16,281 nt of DNA from Candidatus Babelota bacterium (GTDB lineage: Bacteria > JAGOBX01). Of the stretch, positions 1-8,659 are shown piece after piece. The translations under genes and the position numbers were made by a program. Under the pieces are notes generated by a model. The model ran no database searches. It saw nothing but the letters and a program-made list of their open reading frames with translations, and was not told the origin of the DNA. The number at the start of each line of letters is the position of its first letter. Position 1 is the stretch's first letter. The stretch is taken from contig JAGOBX010000019.1 in assembly GCA_017999075.1 (NCBI GenBank), forward strand, positions 1-16,281, given 5' to 3'.

Positions 1-19
1 TTATTGAACTTTGAAATAA

Positions 20-3000
20 TTAATTAATAGCTTGTTCTTCTATTTTTAAAAGATTTAAAAAAGGTTTTGTTCTTAGAGTGAAATACAACATTTTATTATC
101 TTTGTCAACAGTCATTCCGCTGAATCCGAGTTCTCTGTCAGCCAATGCAGCATTTTTCATTATATCATAAACATTTATAACATTTGTTATTTCTAAAGAT
201 GCTATATCTACAAAAATCAAATTACCAGGTTTATCTCCGTATTCGCTTGTTCCTACAATCAGTTTGTTATCAATAGATGTTATTCCTTTCCCTGCAAAAT
301 TAAAATTCAATTTTGAAGATATGTTTAATTCTCTTATAATTCTGCCTGTATCATCTATTTCAAAAATCTTATCCTTTCTTGATAATATAAATATACGGTT
401 ATCATCTGTTATCTCGATTCCTGAAGGTTCAATATTTGCCGGAAGTTGTATTTTTGCTACAGTATTAAATTTTGAATCTGTAACTTTTATTGATTTATTA
501 TCTGTCCAATCAATAACGTAAAACTGATTTGACATTCTTTTATATGTTATTCCTTCCAGCCATCCTTTTATTCCTGATATTGATCCGTCAGATATTTTTT
601 TTCCGGACTTATCAAATATTTTCAATTCACCGTTCATTTTAGATGAAATTCTCAATATATTATTTTTATAACAATAAATATCTGAAGCATCATAAATTTC
701 AGGTGATTTATAACTCGTTACATATCTTAAATTAATCATCTTGTTTGTTTGATTTTTTTTACCGGTTTTTAAATCCTCATATTTCAGGTTGCCTGATTCT
801 GAATTATTATTTGACTGTCTCCCTGAAATATTTTCCGCACGATTTTTTTTTTGAATACTGGCCCCAACATTTTTTCTGTCTATCTTGTCAATAATTTTTT
901 TCTCCGGAACATATTTTCCTTGAACCTCTTCCAGATCAAATAAATCTTCAGCTATATCTGATTTCCGGATATTATCGGCATTTAACTTTCCACTGTTGTT
1001 TATTTCAATTTCAGATTTTGTTTTAGGTAATATTGTAATATTCCCCTGCTTAATTTTAGTATTTTCCGACGTAGGTATAATTTCAGATTTTGGCTTTTCA
1101 ATTTTATTTTCAATTTCAATATCGTCAAGTTCATCATCTTTTTTATTTGATGATACTGATTCATCCTGTTCTGCTTTATCATTTCCATTTTCTTCAACAT
1201 TGCTTATGGTTTCAATATCAAGCAGCCCTTCATCAAAAACATTATTTTTTTTATCATTTGTTTTAATTTGTTTTGAAGGAATAATATTTTCATTGTATAT
1301 TTCAGCAGATGGTTTTTCTTTAGATTCAGGTTTATTCTGGCTCGGACGGTAAAATTCTAATTCATTTTCTTTCTTTCCCTGAGGATAATTATCATTTTGT
1401 CTATAATTTTTATTTAGTGGTTTTTTTATTTTTTCTGAAATATTGTCTTTTTTTAAAATTTCAATAAGTTCCTCGTCTATTCCATTTTTAGAAAAAACTT
1501 GAGTTTTTGTTCCTTGATCAGAAAAACCGGTTAAACTTTGCCTTTTATCAGAACTTTCTGTACTATCCTGATTTGAATAGGGCGCGGGTTCTCCTGACAT
1601 ATAATTAAGCGCAGACTGAGATTGCTGCGGAGACTGCAAAAAAAGTTGCTGCGGAGATTGTTGAATTGGCTGCGAAAACTGCGATGCAGGCTGAAGAGCA
1701 GACATTCCTTGAAGATAAATAGGATAATTTACTATCGGAGGATAAAAATACGGATAAATCTGTTGAGGATGTATTTGCCCTGATGAAGAAGAAATACCAG
1801 AATTACTTATATTCTGATTTTGATGCTGAGATGAAGAATAAATATGCCCTTCTTTTGAACCAGCAATTGCGCCAGGCGTTTCAGTTGAAGATTTATTTTC
1901 AAGTTTTTGTTTTAATAATTTCAATTCATTTATAATAATCTTATTATTGCCGGAAAGTTCTTCTATCTGACGTTTGTATTCATCATTTATTCCCGTAGTT
2001 CCAGATTGATAATTGTCAACTGTTTTTATATTTACATTTTCTTTTTTTAAATCAATAGGCAGCTCAGGCTGATTTAAATCTTCATATTTTCTCAATCTAT
2101 CTTCAAGAAAAACTATATATTTTTCCTGATTTTCTAATTTTTCATTTAACCCTGAAGAAGTTATCAAAGAACTCGCAAATCTTCCGTTTTCCAATGTTTC
2201 ATTTAAATTATCATACTCCGACTTCAATTTTTCATATATCTGTTTGGCCTGTTTCAATTCTTCAGTAAATTTAACAAGTTCATTTGACATCTGCTCATTT
2301 TTGTCGCGGACAAGTTTATTATCTGACATAATCCCTTTAACTAAAATTTTATATTTTTCTATTTCACGTTTCAACAATACAAATGATTGACCGTCAATAT
2401 CTTTTATAATTTTATCTGTCTCAATCAATTTCATAGAAACTTGGTCAACCGCATTTTTCAATTCTTCATTTTCTTTAGTCAATTCTTCATTTAATTTGTT
2501 GATTTTTTGATAATCATCTGCTGAAACAAACGATTGATAATCACGGGTTATAGCAATTATTTTATCAGACAACTGTTTTACTTGATTTTTAAGTTCCGAA
2601 TTTTCAAAAATCAATTTTTCAATTTCTTCAGCTTTTAAAGTATCACTGATTTTTCCGATATTCTCAATTTTATTCTGCGTTTTAGTCAATCCTGAATAAT
2701 CAGCTGACAACTTATCGTATTTTTCCTGAATTTCACCAAGTTTCCTGAGCAAAATCAAATTTTGTTCGGCAAGTTTTTCCTTATAAGACTTATAATCTTC
2801 GCGTATTTTAACCAGCTCGCTTATATAACTCTGTGAATCAGTATCTTTTCGGATATTTTTTACAATATCAATAAATTTTGTTTCTAAAACGTTTATTCTG
2901 TCTACTATTTGATTGTATTCACCTGTTTTTTTATTCGATTCCGATGAAGCGGCCTTATATAACTCTGTTAATTTATAATTTTCATCTTTCATTTTTTTCA

Positions 3001-5089
3001 ATTCTGACGTAAGCGTTACCATATCCCTGATTTTCAGCATCAATAAGTTTTCTTTTTCTTTCAATTTATCCGATTCCAATGAAGCAAAAACAAGTTTTTC
3101 ATTCAAAGATTTATTTTTTATCAATTCTGCATTTAATTTTTCATCTAAAATTTTTATTTTTTTTTCATAATTTTCCAGCTGAATTTTTGTCCTTGACGCA
3201 ATATCAATTTCCTGATTTTTAGCAGTCAATTCCATTATTTTTTCGTTCAGCAGTTCATTATCTTTTGATGCAGAATGCAATTTCGACATCAGTTCAGATG
3301 TCATCCGGTTATATATTTCTATTTTTTTTGATATTGAACTTTTTTCAGTTTCAAGAAGATTGGTTTTGTTGGTCAATTCTTTTATTTTTGTTTCAAGAAG
3401 TTCCTTTATATTATTCAATTTTTTATTTTCTTCTTCTAACGCAGTCTGCCGTTTTAAATAATCAGAACTTATATTTGTTTCTTCCGCTCTGCCAGAAAAT
3501 TCTTTTTTCAATTCTTTATTATCTTTATAATTGCCGTCTTGCTTTATGGATAATGCCGTTAAACTTTGTTTCAGCATATCATTTTGTTCTGATAACTTTT
3601 TATTAATCTGTAAAATAGTTTCATTCTTATCTTTCAATATTTCTAACTGGTTAGAAATAATCTCAAACTTTTCTGTAAACCCTTTCTCTCGAGAAGCAAG
3701 TTCTTTTTCATAATTTACTATCAATGCAAGCAATTTTTCTTTTTGATGTTTTAATCCTTCTATTTCTTCTTTGGAAGAATTTTTTTTGTTTTTCCCCGAA
3801 ATATTATCCATTAATTTTTTTTCTGCAATCTCAAGTTCTTCTTTTAATTTCTTTATTTCATCGGTCGTTATTCCTGAAACTGATGCGTATTTCAATTCCA
3901 ATTCTTTTATTTTAGAATTAAGTTCAGAATTCATTTTCGAAGCAGCTTCGAGTTTCTCCGATAATTCGCTTGAATGTGCCGAAGAAATCGAATATTTTTT
4001 TACCGCATCTTCAACTGCAGCAGCCAATTCAGAATTTTGGGTTTTCAAACTTTTATTATCCGATTGAAGTTCTTTATACAATAAATATATTTTTCCAACT
4101 TCTTTTTTTAATATATCGATTTTTTCATTTGTATTTTCTGACGTTGATGATAAGGTCAATTCCAGATTTTTGTTTATATTTTCAAGCTCTGCATTTTTTT
4201 CTTCTATAGATGTTTTTCCTTTTTTCACATTTTCTATATCAAGAACAAGTTTACGGTTTATACTGTTTAATACATCTATTTTTTTTTCTTTTTCTTCTAT
4301 TGAACTCAACAATTTTTCCCTTTCTTCTGAAAGTTCATCTATTCTTAACAGTGCTTTTTTATCAATTCCTGAAGCTGCAAGTTTTTCTTCTACGGTTTTT
4401 TTCAGTTCTGCATTTTCAACAATCAATTTTTTAGAATTACCCATCAGCAAAGCAAATTTAATCTGCATTTCTCCATAATTTTTTACAAGTTCTATTTTTT
4501 CTTTTTTCAGTTTTTCATAATCTTCTATGTCAGCAGCAAGTTTTTTATTTTCAGATGTCAATTTATCAATCTTATCTTTCAATTGAATATTTAAATTCTG
4601 AATTTTAGTCGTTCCTTCAAGAAGAACAGCTATTTGATTTGTCAATTTTCCAAGTCTCAGGTTTAATTCACCATACTTAACTTGCAATTCTCCGTATTCT
4701 TTTTCAAGATCATCATACTTTTTTCTATCTATGGTATTATTCATTAAATCGGTTGTTTTCTGCTGCAGAGTCTTGTATTGTTCGGCAAGATTACTTAACT
4801 TTTCTTCCCATTCTTTAACATTAACGCTGATCTGTTTCTGTTCTTTGACTGAAATTTCATTTCTTGGTTCGGCAGGAATTCCTGTATTTGCAGATTCGGT
4901 ATATTGCTTTAATTTATTCAGCAGCTGTTTATTCTTATCAAGCTGAATTTTTAAACTATCATATTTTTCTTTTGTGATGAGTACTTTTGATTGACCGGCA
5001 TAAGTTTTATCGTCCGGTGGTGTTTCAGAAATTATTATTGTTGGTAATACTAATACAGAGAGTAAGATTAAAAAAAAAATTCTCGCCAT
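20..5089 (-). CDS. Giant exported coiled-coil protein with C-terminal beta-propeller-like domain
   Basis: I do not recognise this 1,689-residue protein as a named family. Residues 1-21 are a basic start plus a hydrophobic stretch, which looks like a signal peptide or N-terminal anchor; there is no lipobox cysteine and no clear AxA cleavage site. From about residue 35 to 1060 it is almost entirely Lys/Glu/Leu/Asn-rich heptad coiled coil, broken near residues 63-78 and again near 1000-1045 by Pro/Gly segments. About 1070-1200 is Ser/Gln/Pro/Tyr-rich low complexity, and about 1200-1440 is charged and probably disordered. The last ~240 residues (about 1448-1689) contain five spaced strand motifs such as LEGITY, PSGIEI, GKGITS and FSGMTV, resembling blades of SdiA-regulated/NHL-type propellers. 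Its ATG overlaps the stop of the upstream Nfu gene (TAATG), so translation is probably coupled. A structural role at the envelope is inference; the ORF itself is secure. Confidence 0.85.
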   Translation of the reverse strand: MARIFFLILLSVLVLPTIIISETPPDDKTYAGQSKVLITKEKYDSLKIQLDKNKQLLNKLKQYTESANTGIPAEPRNEISVKEQKQISVNVKEWEEKLSNLAEQYKTLQQKTTDLMNNTIDRKKYDDLEKEYGELQVKYGELNLRLGKLTNQIAVLLEGTTKIQNLNIQLKDKIDKLTSENKKLAADIEDYEKLKKEKIELVKNYGEMQIKFALLMGNSKKLIVENAELKKTVEEKLAASGIDKKALLRIDELSEEREKLLSSIEEKEKKIDVLNSINRKLVLDIENVKKGKTSIEEKNAELENINKNLELTLSSTSENTNEKIDILKKEVGKIYLLYKELQSDNKSLKTQNSELAAAVEDAVKKYSISSAHSSELSEKLEAASKMNSELNSKIKELELKYASVSGITTDEIKKLKEELEIAEKKLMDNISGKNKKNSSKEEIEGLKHQKEKLLALIVNYEKELASREKGFTEKFEIISNQLEILKDKNETILQINKKLSEQNDMLKQSLTALSIKQDGNYKDNKELKKEFSGRAEETNISSDYLKRQTALEEENKKLNNIKELLETKIKELTNKTNLLETEKSSISKKIEIYNRMTSELMSKLHSASKDNELLNEKIMELTAKNQEIDIASRTKIQLENYEKKIKILDEKLNAELIKNKSLNEKLVFASLESDKLKEKENLLMLKIRDMVTLTSELKKMKDENYKLTELYKAASSESNKKTGEYNQIVDRINVLETKFIDIVKNIRKDTDSQSYISELVKIREDYKSYKEKLAEQNLILLRKLGEIQEKYDKLSADYSGLTKTQNKIENIGKISDTLKAEEIEKLIFENSELKNQVKQLSDKIIAITRDYQSFVSADDYQKINKLNEELTKENEELKNAVDQVSMKLIETDKIIKDIDGQSFVLLKREIEKYKILVKGIMSDNKLVRDKNEQMSNELVKFTEELKQAKQIYEKLKSEYDNLNETLENGRFASSLITSSGLNEKLENQEKYIVFLEDRLRKYEDLNQPELPIDLKKENVNIKTVDNYQSGTTGINDEYKRQIEELSGNNKIIINELKLLKQKLENKSSTETPGAIAGSKEGHIYSSSQHQNQNISNSGISSSSGQIHPQQIYPYFYPPIVNYPIYLQGMSALQPASQFSQPIQQSPQQLFLQSPQQSQSALNYMSGEPAPYSNQDSTESSDKRQSLTGFSDQGTKTQVFSKNGIDEELIEILKKDNISEKIKKPLNKNYRQNDNYPQGKKENELEFYRPSQNKPESKEKPSAEIYNENIIPSKQIKTNDKKNNVFDEGLLDIETISNVEENGNDKAEQDESVSSNKKDDELDDIEIENKIEKPKSEIIPTSENTKIKQGNITILPKTKSEIEINNSGKLNADNIRKSDIAEDLFDLEEVQGKYVPEKKIIDKIDRKNVGASIQKKNRAENISGRQSNNNSESGNLKYEDLKTGKKNQTNKMINLRYVTSYKSPEIYDASDIYCYKNNILRISSKMNGELKIFDKSGKKISDGSISGIKGWLEGITYKRMSNQFYVIDWTDNKSIKVTDSKFNTVAKIQLPANIEPSGIEITDDNRIFILSRKDKIFEIDDTGRIIRELNISSKLNFNFAGKGITSIDNKLIVGTSEYGDKPGNLIFVDIASLEITNVINVYDIMKNAALADRELGFSGMTVDKDNKMLYFTLRTKPFLNLLKIEEQAIN
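1622..1657 (-). repeat. Short tandem repeat coding a Gln/Pro octapeptide
   Basis: The 12-mer ttgctgcggaga occurs at 1622-1633 and again at 1646-1657, a 24-bp period. On the coding strand this gives two octapeptides, QSPQQLFL and QSPQQSQS, with a more degenerate SQFSQPIQ unit before them. It lies in the Gln/Pro/Tyr-rich linker of the giant coiled-coil protein and probably arose by local duplication. Confidence 0.7.
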
Positions 5090-5325
5090 TATTTTATAAT
5101 TTCGATTTCTGTAATTTCTTGAATTTTGTCTTTTATTTCTCGTTCAATCCCCATTTTAAAAGTCAAATTTGATACAGGACAATCAACGCAGGCGCCTTTA
5201 AATCTTAATTTTAAAACTGTTCCTTTAATTGATACAAATTCCACATCTCCGCCATCTGTCGCAAGATATAACTTTATTGTTTCAAGTTCCTTTATTATTC
5301 TTTCTTTTAAAGATTTTTGAGTCAC
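5089..5325 (-). CDS. Stand-alone Nfu / NifU C-terminal domain Fe-S carrier
   Basis: This 78-residue protein is the NifU C-terminal (Nfu) domain alone. The family binds a labile Fe-S cluster between two subunits and passes it to apo-proteins in the cytoplasm. The signature is visible: an ATDGGDVEF stretch at residues 22-30 and the cluster-binding CxxC at Cys46 and Cys49 (GACVDCPVS). There is no N-terminal IscU-like or A-type domain. The start codon is GTG at 5325, supported by an AGAGGA Shine-Dalgarno about 7 nt upstream. The gene begins 21 nt after the tRNA-Pro 3' end with no terminator between, and its TAA overlaps the ATG of the coiled-coil gene by one base. No other Fe-S assembly gene is in the window, so its client proteins cannot be read from context. 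Confidence 0.9.
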   Translation of the reverse strand: MTQKSLKERIIKELETIKLYLATDGGDVEFVSIKGTVLKLRFKGACVDCPVSNLTFKMGIEREIKDKIQEITEIEIIK

Positions 5326-5346
5326 TGATTTTCCTCTGATTTTAAT

Positions 5347-5423
5347 TGGTCGGGCAGACTGGATTTGAACCAGCGGCCCCCTGCTCCCAAGGCAGGTGCG
5401 CTACCAAACTGCGCTACTACCCG
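5347..5423 (-). tRNA. tRNA-Pro (anticodon UGG)
   Basis: Read on the minus strand this folds as a full cloverleaf. The acceptor stem CGGGTAG pairs with CTGCCCG (one G-U pair). The anticodon stem CCTGC/GCAGG encloses the loop CTTGGGA, giving anticodon TGG and hence proline. The T-arm carries GGTTCAAATCC. The discriminator is A and the terminal CCA is encoded, with its last base at 5347. A consensus promoter lies just upstream and the nfu gene just downstream, so the tRNA is probably cut from a longer mRNA-containing transcript. Confidence 0.95.
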
Positions 5424-5443
5424 ACGTTATAAAATACTCGGTT

Positions 5444-5471
5444 ATTATATTAAAAAAAAACTTATTGTCAA
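5444..5471 (-). promoter_or_regulatory. Consensus sigma70 promoter for tRNA-Pro / nfu / coiled-coil unit
   Basis: On the minus strand TTGACA (5471-5466) and TATAAT (5449-5444) are both perfect consensus boxes with a 16-nt spacer. Initiation near 5437 would leave a tRNA 5' leader of about 14 nt. This is the only strong promoter seen ahead of the tRNA, nfu and the coiled-coil gene. Confidence 0.8.
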
Positions 5472-5512
5472 CTGTTTTTAATATTTTTATATTATAAAAA
5501 AAATCACAGAAA

Positions 5513-8500
5513 TCATTCTATATCTATTTTATGATTTTTGCTGAATTTTAATTCCCACCACAATTGTATTTTGAATACCGCTAAATTGAAAATATCTATA
5601 AAATCATCAAGAAGTGAGTATATTATCGGAACAATAAATAATGTTAATATTGTAGATGATATTAGTCCGAATATCACAACTACCGCGCAGCCTTGATATA
5701 ATTCCGATCCTTCTCCTTGTGATATTGCAAGAGGTATCATCCCCAGAATCGTGGTTAAAGTGGTTATGGCTATTGGCCGCATCCTTAATTTTCCTACTTC
5801 AATAATAGCATCGCTTCTTGCTACACCTCGAAACCGCAATATATTCAAATAATCTATCAGTATAATCCCATTATTAACAACAGTTCCGGATAACATTATA
5901 ATGCCGATTAAAGCTGAAATATCAAGCTGCAGATTCATTATCCTTAACCCGAATACTACTCCTATTAGAACAAGAGGTACTGAAAACATAATTATAACAG
6001 GCTGTATGAATGATTCAAACTGAGATGCCATAATTATATAAACTAAAAATACAGAAAATATCAGGGCAAGTCCAAGCTGACTGAATGACTCTTTTGTGTT
6101 TTTAGCAGAACCATACCAGTAAAAAGTCATATCTTTATATTTAGGCAATACATTTTTATCAATATCAGCCAGAACTTTTCCTGACGCAGTTTTTGAATTC
6201 AATATCGATTCAAGGGTAATAACATTATTTAAATTTGTTCTATTTAATTCATTGAATTGTTCATTTTCATTTATATATACAAACTCTCCAAGTCTTTTTA
6301 TTGAACCGGAATTTGTCAAGATCGGATATTTTAAAAATAAATTTTTATCGAATTTTTTATTTTTTTTACCTTCAACTATAATATCTATTTTCTTATCATT
6401 TTTATAAAATGTTCCCGATTTTGTTCCGTTTAATACGCTAAAAACGTAATCTGATACATATTTAGCAGACAACCCATTTTCCGAAACAGTTCTGCGGTTA
6501 ATTACTGCTGATATTTCGTTCGTCATATCAGTGCCGCGCAGCCGCGTTAAAATTATCCCCTCTTTTTTTTCAAGATATTTTTTTATTTCACCTGAACTCT
6601 TTATTAAATAATCGTGCTCGTCAGAACCAACGCTGAATTCTATTTTTTTATTATCCACATTTATTTTGGAAACTTTAGAAACAAACAGTTTTCCGTATTT
6701 GAATGAATCAGAATATTTCTCAAGAAAAATTAAATAATCAGAAATATCTTTTACTGAAACATTATCCTTAAGTTTTACGTATATCTCTGAATTCGCCGGA
6801 TTTACTGTCGTTGCAATAATTTGAGTATTCGTTTGTTTAATATCAGCTTCTATTTTTTTCGTTATTATATCTGTTTCAGTAATATTATAATCAGGCTCCA
6901 ATTCAAGAGTTATTTTAAATTCTTTTATGTTCCCGTCCGGCAAAAAAATTCTGTCAGGCATTTTCAATACGCTTAATACGCAAACTCCCACTACCAATAT
7001 TACAATTATGGTTTTATAAATAAAATTTAAAATCAGCTTGGATTCAAATTTGACTCCTATAGAATGTTTTAACAAAAAAATATAAACTGATATAAAAATG
7101 TCTCCTATATTAACAAAAAAATCATCTATCAATTTAAACAAATATGCTGGTTTGGTTTCCTGTTCCTTTTTAAACATGTATGCCGAAAGCATTGGAACCA
7201 GCAGCAAAGCAACAAATAATGAAAATATCAGTGAATATATTACAGATAATGCAAGGTCAGTAAACAATTTACTCGCTATTCCTGTTAAAAACAATATTGG
7301 AAAAAATACAGCTATAGAAGTTAAATTCGAACTTATTACGCTTATTGCAACTTCTTCGCTTCCTGATACTGCAGCTTCTTTAGAAGTTCTCCCTTCTTTC
7401 AAATGCCTGTATATATTTTCCAGTATTACGACAGAACTGTCAAGCATCATTCCAACACCAAGTGCTAATCCTGCTAATGATAATATATTTCTTGTTACAT
7501 TAGAAAAATATAATAATGCAAATGTTGAAATAAGCGCAATTGGAATTGTTAAAGATATTATTATTGTAGATTTTAATGATCTCAAAAAAATAAATAAAAT
7601 TATTACAACAAGTATTATGCCGCCCTGTATGTTTCCTGAAACTACTTCCTGTGAAGCATTAATATAAACAGAATCATCTTTTGATATGTTTATCTTCAAA
7701 TAGTTATGTTTTTTTCCAAAATCATATATTACAGGTTTTATTTTTTTTACTATGTCAAGAGTATTTCCTTCATTCGTTTTTTTTATCACCATTCCTACCG
7801 AGGATATTCCATTTACACGGGAAATATTATCTATTTCTTTATAAGTCAAAACAACATCTGCCACTGAAGATATTTTTATATTATTTTTTAAATTAAGGTT
7901 TTTTATGTCTTCAATCTTTATGAACTGACCTGTCATTATAACAGAATTTGAATGATTGCCGATTTGAATTTTTCCGATTTGAATTTTTTTCTGCCATAAA
8001 TTAATTTTTTCAATAACTTCAGGAACTGTAATTTTCATCGCCATCATACGGTTTGGATCGCATATGACTTTTACACATTCCTCGAATCCGCCTTTTATTT
8101 CTACTTTTCCGACTCCTTCTATTTGTTCGATTAAAGGTTTTAGTGATTTATCTGCAAATTCTTTTATTATATTTATATCTGTATCTCCGTATAAATCAAA
8201 ACGGAAAATAGGTTGCGCGGATGAACTGATCCTGTGAAGCATGGGTTTTTCTGTTTCTTCTGGAAGGTTCACTGTATTTATTTTTTCTCTTATTTCAAGA
8301 GCAGCTAAATCTATATCTGTGTTCCATCCGAATTCTATTGTAATAACGCTCTTATTTTTTTCTGAAGTCGAACGAAGAGTTTCAACTCCGGAAACTGTAT
8401 TTAATACTTCTTCGAGAGGTTTGCTTACTTTATTCAATACATCTATCGGAGATGCATTCGGATACGGCGTTAAAACAACTATTGATGGGATGTCTATATT

Positions 8501-8614
8501 CGGAGTTAAACTTACGGAAAGCTTTGTTACACATATCAGACCTGTCAGCAGACAAAACAATAAAATCATTATTGTAGCGACAGGTCTGTCAACCGCAAAT
8601 TTTACAATTTTCAT
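5513..8614 (-). CDS. RND-family efflux permease (AcrB/HAE1-like)
   Basis: This 1,033-residue protein has the full RND layout: TM1 near residues 12-30, a periplasmic loop to about 330, TM2-6 at about 332-480, TM7 at about 534-551, a second periplasmic loop, and TM8-12 at about 844-1003. The N-terminal VDRPVA and SQFESF at 864-869 are typical of the HAE/AcrB group of proton-driven inner-membrane exporters. The TM4 relay motif is GMMLDSSVV, so Asp392 matches AcrB Asp407 while the Asp408 position is Ser393. In TM10 the AcrB Lys940 position is Asn914 (TVVNNG). The ATG at 8614 gives the expected N-terminus, though the Shine-Dalgarno is weak. It follows pfp by 45 nt and is probably cotranscribed. 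No membrane-fusion or outer-membrane channel gene is present, so partners and substrate are unknown. Confidence 0.93.
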   Translation of the reverse strand: MKIVKFAVDRPVATIMILLFCLLTGLICVTKLSVSLTPNIDIPSIVVLTPYPNASPIDVLNKVSKPLEEVLNTVSGVETLRSTSEKNKSVITIEFGWNTDIDLAALEIREKINTVNLPEETEKPMLHRISSSAQPIFRFDLYGDTDINIIKEFADKSLKPLIEQIEGVGKVEIKGGFEECVKVICDPNRMMAMKITVPEVIEKINLWQKKIQIGKIQIGNHSNSVIMTGQFIKIEDIKNLNLKNNIKISSVADVVLTYKEIDNISRVNGISSVGMVIKKTNEGNTLDIVKKIKPVIYDFGKKHNYLKINISKDDSVYINASQEVVSGNIQGGIILVVIILFIFLRSLKSTIIISLTIPIALISTFALLYFSNVTRNILSLAGLALGVGMMLDSSVVILENIYRHLKEGRTSKEAAVSGSEEVAISVISSNLTSIAVFFPILFLTGIASKLFTDLALSVIYSLIFSLFVALLLVPMLSAYMFKKEQETKPAYLFKLIDDFFVNIGDIFISVYIFLLKHSIGVKFESKLILNFIYKTIIVILVVGVCVLSVLKMPDRIFLPDGNIKEFKITLELEPDYNITETDIITKKIEADIKQTNTQIIATTVNPANSEIYVKLKDNVSVKDISDYLIFLEKYSDSFKYGKLFVSKVSKINVDNKKIEFSVGSDEHDYLIKSSGEIKKYLEKKEGIILTRLRGTDMTNEISAVINRRTVSENGLSAKYVSDYVFSVLNGTKSGTFYKNDKKIDIIVEGKKNKKFDKNLFLKYPILTNSGSIKRLGEFVYINENEQFNELNRTNLNNVITLESILNSKTASGKVLADIDKNVLPKYKDMTFYWYGSAKNTKESFSQLGLALIFSVFLVYIIMASQFESFIQPVIIMFSVPLVLIGVVFGLRIMNLQLDISALIGIIMLSGTVVNNGIILIDYLNILRFRGVARSDAIIEVGKLRMRPIAITTLTTILGMIPLAISQGEGSELYQGCAVVVIFGLISSTILTLFIVPIIYSLLDDFIDIFNLAVFKIQLWWELKFSKNHKIDIE

Positions 8615-8659
8615 CTAATTTTAATTTTCTTTAAATGTATCCATTCTTATAAAAATCAA

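Noticed and set aside
1000-1200. A 66-codon minus-strand frame inside the coiled-coil gene
   Set aside because: It is an alternative frame of the acidic low-complexity region with no ribosome site or family resemblance.
3265-4478. Several plus-strand open frames of 60-113 codons rich in Phe, Leu and Ser
   Set aside because: They are complements of the Lys/Glu-rich coiled-coil codons and look hydrophobic only for that reason.
5472-5512. AT-only palindrome after the RND stop as a terminator
   Set aside because: The stem contains only A-T pairs, with T-runs on both strands; it cannot be told from background.
7098-7667. A 189-codon open frame on the plus strand
   Set aside because: It is antisense to the RND transporter, has no recognisable domain or ribosome site, and arises from the skewed codon use of the real gene.
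8621-8644. A seven-codon ORF between pfp and the RND gene
   Set aside because: Too short and without a convincing ribosome site; expected by chance in AT-rich DNA.
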